DNA from: Treponema sp. | GTDB lineage: Bacteria; Spirochaetota; Spirochaetia; Treponematales; Treponemataceae | Assembly: GCA_017963165.1 (NCBI GenBank) | Contig: JAGCTZ010000139.1 | Coordinates: 1-10,609, forward strand | Length of the DNA stretch: 10,609 nt | Reading direction: 5' to 3' | Shown: in pieces, positions 7,203-10,609 of the stretch | Layout: every line of letters starts with the position of its first letter | How positions within the stretch are numbered: position 1 is the first letter of the stretch | The notes under the pieces: generated by a model | The model's input: only the letters and a program-made list of their open reading frames with translations | What the model was told of the DNA's origin: nothing | Databases searched by the model: none | Program-made: the position numbers and the translations under genes

Positions 7203-7682
7203 TTATTTATCTAACTCACGAATAAGGCTCAAAATTTCAGCCTCACTTGCATGTGCTTCCAAAGCCTTGCGGAATCTAAGATTCCTGAAAAGTCCAGCCA
7301 GCTGTGTAAGTACCTTAAGATGTACCTGAGAATTTTGTGTAAGAAGTACAAACATTACAAAAACCTCTCGCTCATCAGGTGCCTGCATATCGATAGGGGT
7401 CTTAAGATAAACGATGCAGATTTTCTGATGCTGATCATCTTTGATAATGGAAGACCTTGCATGAGGCAAAGCAATACCATTTCCAACAGCGGTGCTTAAA
7501 ACTTTTTCTCGAGCACACAAAGCATTATAAATCTGTTCACTTGAAAGACCATCAGGTATTTCTATCATATTGCTGATTTTTTCATAAATTTCTTCTGGTG
7601 TTGAACCTTCAACATCGAAATAAACTCCTCCACGATGGATTAATCCAGGAAGGTCAATACCATCATCTAATTCTAAGTCCAT
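7203..7682 (-). CDS. PTS IIA component, fructose/nitrogen (PtsN) type
   Basis: A 159-residue cytoplasmic single-domain EIIA of the mannitol/fructose/Ntr class. It accepts phosphate from HPr (or its Ntr paralogue) on His74, in GNGIALPHAR. The second conserved His is His121, in QVHLKVLTQLAGL. The core REKVLSTAVGNGIALPHAR is complete and the domain fills the whole protein from about residue 12, so nothing is truncated. No IIB or IIC gene is nearby. In treponemes the PTS is known to be incomplete and is thought to act mostly in regulation, so a regulatory role in carbon metabolism is likelier than sugar uptake (inference). A GGAG site lies 8 nt before the ATG. It sits 28 bp after the unknown gene upstream and 22 bp before transketolase, so it is probably co-transcribed with both. 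Confidence 0.9.
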   Translation of the reverse strand: MDLELDDGIDLPGLIHRGGVYFDVEGSTPEEIYEKISNMIEIPDGLSSEQIYNALCAREKVLSTAVGNGIALPHARSSIIKDDQHQKICIVYLKTPIDMQAPDEREVFVMFVLLTQNSQVHLKVLTQLAGLFRNLRFRKALEAHASEAEILSLIRELDK

Positions 7683-7710
7683 TTTTTCATCTCCAACTTT
7701 TCGAAAAACA

Positions 7711-9174
7711 TTAGTCGACTATTTTAAAATTATTATATGTCAAAACATCCAGAGAACGATGAAGCACCTCGCCTATTTCATCAAAGGTATCTTCCATACC
7801 GTCCAGAGAAAGTAATACATCGTCATAAGGAAAAACATCCTTTATTGCTTCTACTTCAAACTCTTCTACAATTCTTGCAACATGACTAAACAGCTGAACA
7901 AGAATTACAAGTTCCTGTTGAGGGAACTCTTCGAGCTTTAGCCCTGAACAACCAATTGCACAGAGCAAAGAACTAACCTTCGAAAACAAATCAAGAACTC
8001 TTTGCCTTACAGGTGCAAGCTTATAATCTGCAAACTGATTATAAACTTTATTAAGTATATCACGTCGCTTTTCTATATTCAATAATACAAGCTTATGTTC
8101 TGCTGCAGTCATTTTAAGACAAGCAGGAAAGATTTCATTAACAAGAGTTTCTATAGTTTTTTTGCTGTTGCGTTCACGCTGTTCAAAAAGATAATTTTCA
8201 AGATATGCATCAATAATCTGCGGTGAAAAAATCATTGTCATATTTGTAAACAGAGATTCGGCAGAAAAATTCTTATTCCAGTTGCCAATATAAGGCACAG
8301 GCTTGTTTGCATACCAGATTCGTGATTCAACACCATAAGGAGAAAAACCAATTTTCTTCGTATGCTTCAAAAATTCTTCGGCGCTACCACAAGACTGCTT
8401 ACAAAGCGATTCCTGATTTTCAAGAAAAAGGAAAGCAAGCTGCTGTTCAATTGAATTAGCAGGCCCGCACATTTCAAAGTTTTCTATAAGTCCTTTTTCA
8501 AAATTCAAATACCATTCTTCGCGTTCAATATCCTGCTCCGAAATTTCATCAGCCGAATCTGCCGGAAGCACAGAAAGCTCAACAACATTATCTTCCCAGT
8601 TAATTACCCTTCCAAGAACCCTGTCGCCAAGCTTCATTGCTTTTCCGCCTTTTAGCTTAGAAATAGGCCAGGCTGTAAGCTGAATTTCGCCTGGCATTCC
8701 GTATTGAACAGAAGATAAAGGAAGCTTTGTATTTGAATGATCATTAAATACATAAGGAATTACATAACCTTCGCCAAAAAGTGCAAAGGTATCAAGCGCA
8801 AGATTCATCGAAAAAGTAACTGCCTTTGGAGAAATAATAAATTTTCCGTTTGATACATTAAGCTTATCCGGCGGAACATCAGGATTAACAAAAGGAATGC
8901 ATCTGTGACCTAAAATTATATATCCTTTTTGAATCTCTTCTGCAGACGGCTTAAAACTGAACCAGCGGCCTATAAAAACTCCTGCTCGTGTAATGTATTC
9001 ATCATCAACAAGCGAAAAAACCATATCAGAAGAATCAAGAATAGATCTGGCATAATCCTTAGTGATTTTAAGACCTTGTGCTTTCATCGAACGGTAGAAA
9101 AAATCAAGTGTAAAAATCTGCTGATAAGTGAGGAGAAATTCATCTATAATAAAGGACGTTTCCATATCCATCAT
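7711..9174 (-). CDS. Uncharacterised 487-residue cytoplasmic protein
   Basis: I do not recognise this family. There is no signal peptide or membrane segment. The N-terminal third (about 10-100) is mixed helix and strand and includes YITRAGVFIGRWFSFKPS and the striking stretch GYIILGHRCIPFVNPD (84-99). The middle has KLGDRVLGRVI (181-191) followed by a strand (VVELSVLP), weakly like an S1/OB-fold beta motif, which might mean nucleic acid binding, but this is uncertain. The C-terminal half (about 315-485) is mostly helical and acidic. Four in-frame Met or near-Met choices start within MMDMET; no clear ribosome site decides between them, so 9174 is simply the longest ATG. It heads the probable operon with PTS IIA and transketolase. 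The 55 bp upstream (9175-9229) is AT-rich; TTGCAC and TTAAAT with a 17-bp spacer is a poor promoter candidate there. Confidence 0.8.
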   Translation of the reverse strand: MMDMETSFIIDEFLLTYQQIFTLDFFYRSMKAQGLKITKDYARSILDSSDMVFSLVDDEYITRAGVFIGRWFSFKPSAEEIQKGYIILGHRCIPFVNPDVPPDKLNVSNGKFIISPKAVTFSMNLALDTFALFGEGYVIPYVFNDHSNTKLPLSSVQYGMPGEIQLTAWPISKLKGGKAMKLGDRVLGRVINWEDNVVELSVLPADSADEISEQDIEREEWYLNFEKGLIENFEMCGPANSIEQQLAFLFLENQESLCKQSCGSAEEFLKHTKKIGFSPYGVESRIWYANKPVPYIGNWNKNFSAESLFTNMTMIFSPQIIDAYLENYLFEQRERNSKKTIETLVNEIFPACLKMTAAEHKLVLLNIEKRRDILNKVYNQFADYKLAPVRQRVLDLFSKVSSLLCAIGCSGLKLEEFPQQELVILVQLFSHVARIVEEFEVEAIKDVFPYDDVLLSLDGMEDTFDEIGEVLHRSLDVLTYNNFKIVD

Positions 9175-9229
9175 ATTAAATTTAATAAAAAAAATGCCTT
9201 TTGTGCAATAATTTTGCAGGAAAAACCAC

Positions 9230-9253
9230 TTAAACTTCTAACACAAGCCCGTC
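9230..9253 (-). pseudogene. Displaced duplicate of the hydrolase gene 3' end (DGLVLEV-stop, synonymous version)
   Basis: Read on the minus strand, 9253-9230 encodes D-G-L-V-L-E-V-stop, exactly the last seven residues of the hydrolase gene that ends at 9413. The first 11 bases (GACGGGCTTGT) are identical. After that the codons differ only silently: Val GTG versus GTA, Leu TTA versus CTT, Val GTT versus GTG, and stop TAA versus TAG. Upstream of GAC the similarity to the gene ends abruptly and the 61-bp repeat array begins. It is too short to be expressed by itself. I read it as the original gene end, pushed away when sequence was inserted. Confidence 0.7.
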
Positions 9254-9436
9254 AAATTGTGGTCCCTGAGCCTGTCGAAGAGCCGGCAATCTACACTTCA
9301 AGTACAAGCCCGTCAAATTGTGGTCCCTGAGCCTGTCGAAGGGCCGGTAATCTACACTTCAAGTACAAGCCCGTCAAATTGCGGTCCCTGAGCCTGTCGA
9401 AGAGCCGGCAATCTACACTTCAAGTACAAGCCCGTC
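9243..9436. repeat. Tandem array of three 61-bp units plus an 11-bp partial
   Basis: Units start at 9243, 9304 and 9365, with the partial unit at 9426-9436. They differ at only three positions: G for A and T for C in unit 2, and C for T in unit 3, so the expansion is recent. Each unit joins 37 bp holding one arm of the family A palindrome (GGTCCCTGAGCCTGTCGAAG) to 24 bp that copy the hydrolase 3' end, stop codon included. The 11-bp core ACAAGCCCGTC occurs four times at exact 61-bp steps. The last gene-derived part is the functional end of the hydrolase. The spacer 9175-9412 holds no gene that I can see, and I find no T-run terminator after the hydrolase. Confidence 0.92.
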
Positions 9437-10300
9437 GTATGCAGGCTCCGCACTCCCCTTTATTTCAGAAAATTCGCTTTTGTGCTCCTGCATATATCCG
9501 GTATATTCAACATGAGTAGCGTTGTGCGTAAGGTGAGTTACCCACATATTTTTTACGCAAATTCTATTGGCAGCCTGCATTGCTTCGTAAATGCTAAAGT
9601 GAGTGCTGTGTGTTTTTATTCTAAGACCATCAATTACAAGCTCTTCCAGAATGCCACCCTGCTCTATACCGGCAGCCTTGCGCAGCAATTCAAAAGATTT
9701 ATCACTTATAAAATTACAGTCAGTAAGATATGCAATAGATTTTTTAGTACCATCCTCATCAGTACGAGTAAAAAGCCAGCCCACAGTTTCCAGATGTCCG
9801 TGCATCATAGGAATTGGAGTAATTGTAACTTCATCAACAACAAAAGGCTTTGCGGCTTCTTTAAGCTCTACACGAGCATGACCACCACCCTCTTTAACAG
9901 GAACAAAAAAATATGCAAAACGATAAGTTACATCGCGGATTGTTGCATCATTTGTATAAATAGGAATTGCAGGAGCATTAAACTGCTTAAGTGCAGCAGG
10001 ATTTTCCGGCTTTTTCCACATATCGCAGCTAAAAATACGCAGATCATCAAGCCCGTGCAGGTGGTCGGCATGACTGTGAGTAAGAAGCACCACATCAACT
10101 CTGTTAATTTTATGCTCAAGAGCCTGCATTCTAAAGTCGGGGCCCACATCAATTAAAACATTAGTTCCTGCCGCTGTGGTAAAAAGTGCTGCTGCCCTGA
10201 ACCGCTTATCTCTTTTATCTGTAGAATTACAGACATAGCAGTCGCAGCCAATAACAGGAATACCGTGACTAGTACCAGTACCAAGCAATAAAAGTTTCAT
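9413..10300 (-). CDS. PhnP-like metallo-beta-lactamase-fold hydrolase
   Basis: A 295-residue cytoplasmic metallohydrolase of the COG1235/PhnP type. The N-terminus LLLGTGTSHGIPVIGCDCYVC carries Cys19, Cys21 and Cys24, like the extra structural zinc site of PhnP. The active-site signature is THSHADH (His75, His77, Asp79, His80), with further likely ligands His167 (MMHGHL), Asp194 (YLTDCN) and His231, His234, His256 and His259. PhnP cleaves cyclic phosphodiesters such as phosphoribosyl 1,2-cyclic phosphate. No phosphonate (phn) genes are near, so the substrate here is open, and a general cyclic phosphodiesterase is plausible. AGGGGG lies just before the ATG at 10300. The last seven codons are shared with the 61-bp repeats and seem to be a replaced gene end. 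It follows rpmB on the same strand, separated by a terminator. Confidence 0.88.
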   Translation of the reverse strand: MKLLLLGTGTSHGIPVIGCDCYVCNSTDKRDKRFRAAALFTTAAGTNVLIDVGPDFRMQALEHKINRVDVVLLTHSHADHLHGLDDLRIFSCDMWKKPENPAALKQFNAPAIPIYTNDATIRDVTYRFAYFFVPVKEGGGHARVELKEAAKPFVVDEVTITPIPMMHGHLETVGWLFTRTDEDGTKKSIAYLTDCNFISDKSFELLRKAAGIEQGGILEELVIDGLRIKTHSTHFSIYEAMQAANRICVKNMWVTHLTHNATHVEYTGYMQEHKSEFSEIKGSAEPAYDGLVLEV

Positions 10301-10320
10301 TCATCCCCCTGTAGTCCCCT

Positions 10321-10345
10321 GGCTCAGTAACCGCGTCGAAGGGCC
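10321..10345. repeat. Decayed family A palindrome with an internal deletion
   Basis: GGCTCAGTAACCGCG (10321-10335) matches the end of one arm and start of the loop of the copy at 5066-5122 read in reverse (GCTCAGGAACCGCG). TCGAAGGGCC (10336-10345) matches the end of its other arm. The loop and most of the second arm are missing, as after a deletion inside the element. It lies in the leader region of the hydrolase gene, just upstream of its ribosome site. Confidence 0.6.
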
Positions 10346-10373
10346 CGTATAAACAAAAAAAGCCGCCCTTCAA
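10346..10373 (-). promoter_or_regulatory. Weak candidate promoter for the hydrolase gene
   Basis: On the minus strand TTGAAG (10373-10368) and TATACG (10351-10346) with a 16-bp spacer match the sigma-70 consensus at 4 of 6 bases each. The -35 lies in the loop of the rpmB terminator, and transcription would start within the decayed repeat, leaving a leader of about 40 nt. Confidence 0.25.
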
Positions 10374-10382
10374 GAGCGACTT
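10355..10382 (-). terminator. Intrinsic terminator after rpmB
   Basis: The minus-strand transcript folds into a 9-bp stem (AAGTCGCTC, 10382-10374, with GGGCGGCTT, 10368-10360, including two G-U pairs) around a 5-nt loop, TTGAA. A run of seven Ts (10361-10355, overlapping the stem end) follows. It lies 24 nt after the rpmB stop. Confidence 0.85.
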
Positions 10383-10405
10383 TCCACAAAGTTTTGTAAA
10401 AAAAA

Positions 10406-10609
10406 TTAGTTCTGAGCAACAGCTTCAGTCTTTGGAACTCTAACTTTCTTGTCTACAAAACCAGCTTTAAGGCACTTTGTACAGATATTAATAGTTCTTG
10501 TAGTACCACCAAACTGAGCCTTAATCTTAAGAAGATTTGGTCTCCATGTTCTGCGTGTATGATTGTAAGACTTACTAACCTTGTTACCAGACATTACGCC
10601 TTTTCCACA
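10406..10609 (-). CDS. rpmB: 50S ribosomal protein L28 (5' end outside window)
   Basis: L28 is a small protein of the large ribosomal subunit. The window shows 67 codons and the stop. The frame is open to the right edge and reads CGKGVMSGNKVSKSYNHTRR, with a Cys at the edge. The true start (normally about a dozen residues before MSGN) must therefore lie beyond base 10609, and the ATG at 10594 is an internal Met. WRPNLLKIKA and ICTKCLKAG are typical of the family. The CTKC pair plus the N-terminal CGKG Cys indicates the zinc-binding (C+) form. The short C-terminal tail KVRVPKTEAVAQN is ordinary. A strong terminator follows, so it is probably transcribed apart from the hydrolase gene. Confidence 0.93.
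   Translation of the reverse strand, partial: CGKGVMSGNKVSKSYNHTRRTWRPNLLKIKAQFGGTTRTINICTKCLKAGFVDKKVRVPKTEAVAQN

Noticed and set aside
9243..9425. Direct repeats as a possible CRISPR array
   Set aside because: The 61-bp units are head to tail with no variable spacers, and part of each unit is a copy of the neighbouring gene's end.
9230..9436. Integron cassette recombination sites (attC, '59-base elements')
   Set aside because: The unit length fits, but I find no GTTRRRY core (GTTAGAA in the outer copy fails at the last base), no paired inner sites and no cassette genes or integrase.
9482..10156. A 224-codon open frame on the + strand
   Set aside because: It lies wholly antisense to the metallohydrolase gene, whose active-site motifs are intact. 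The translation is Cys/Ser/Asn-rich with no recognisable domain.
10406..10594. A complete 62-residue L28 starting at the ATG at 10594
   Set aside because: The frame stays open upstream and reads CGKGV, which is part of the normal L28 N-terminus, so the gene is cut by the window edge.

Overview
This 10.6 kb window looks like chromosomal DNA of a moderately AT-rich spirochaete, most likely a Treponema. That placement is inference. It rests on the overall gene style, a PtsN-like PTS IIA protein next to an unfamiliar 487-residue protein, and an exported lipoprotein of the Cthe_2159 carbohydrate-binding type. I could not search a database. There is no phage, plasmid, IS, tRNA or rRNA signature, and every full-length gene has an intact frame.

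Left part (1-2840): the tail of an ABC transporter ATPase on the + strand meets a minus-strand two-component system tail to tail, and their stop codons overlap. The sensor kinase (140-1477) and OmpR/PhoB-type regulator (1485-2153) form a tight operon behind a good sigma-70-like promoter (2186-2214). Upstream on the same strand is a small exported protein with a proline-rich N-terminus, an Ig-like core and an acidic tail (2220-2837). A large lipoprotein gene (2992-5058, +) diverges from it. It encodes a right-handed beta-helix of the Cthe_2159 family with an Arg/Gly-rich tail. The spacer between the divergent genes holds phased TTTTAAG-like repeats that could be an operator for an OmpR-type regulator.

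Middle part (5059-9174): a 145-bp convergent spacer carries two different palindromic repeat families back to back. Both form hairpins followed by U-tracts on the minus strand and probably terminate the transketolase transcript. An unknown 487-residue protein (9174-7711), a PTS IIA protein (7682-7203) and transketolase (7180-5204) then lie close together on the minus strand and look like one operon linking PTS-type phosphorylation signalling to the pentose phosphate pathway.

Right part (9175-10609): a PhnP-like metallo-beta-lactamase-fold hydrolase (10300-9413, -) ends in a 61-bp tandem array. Each repeat contains a copy of the last seven codons and stop of this gene joined to the same palindromic repeat seen at 5066-5122. 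At the far edge of the array is another copy of that 3' end which encodes the identical peptide DGLVLEV-stop with different synonymous codons. This resembles the displaced gene end left by elements that integrate at the 3' end of a coding gene and restore it, and it is the most interesting structure in the window. A decayed copy of the repeat sits in the leader of the hydrolase gene, behind the terminator of rpmB (ribosomal protein L28), which runs off the right edge.
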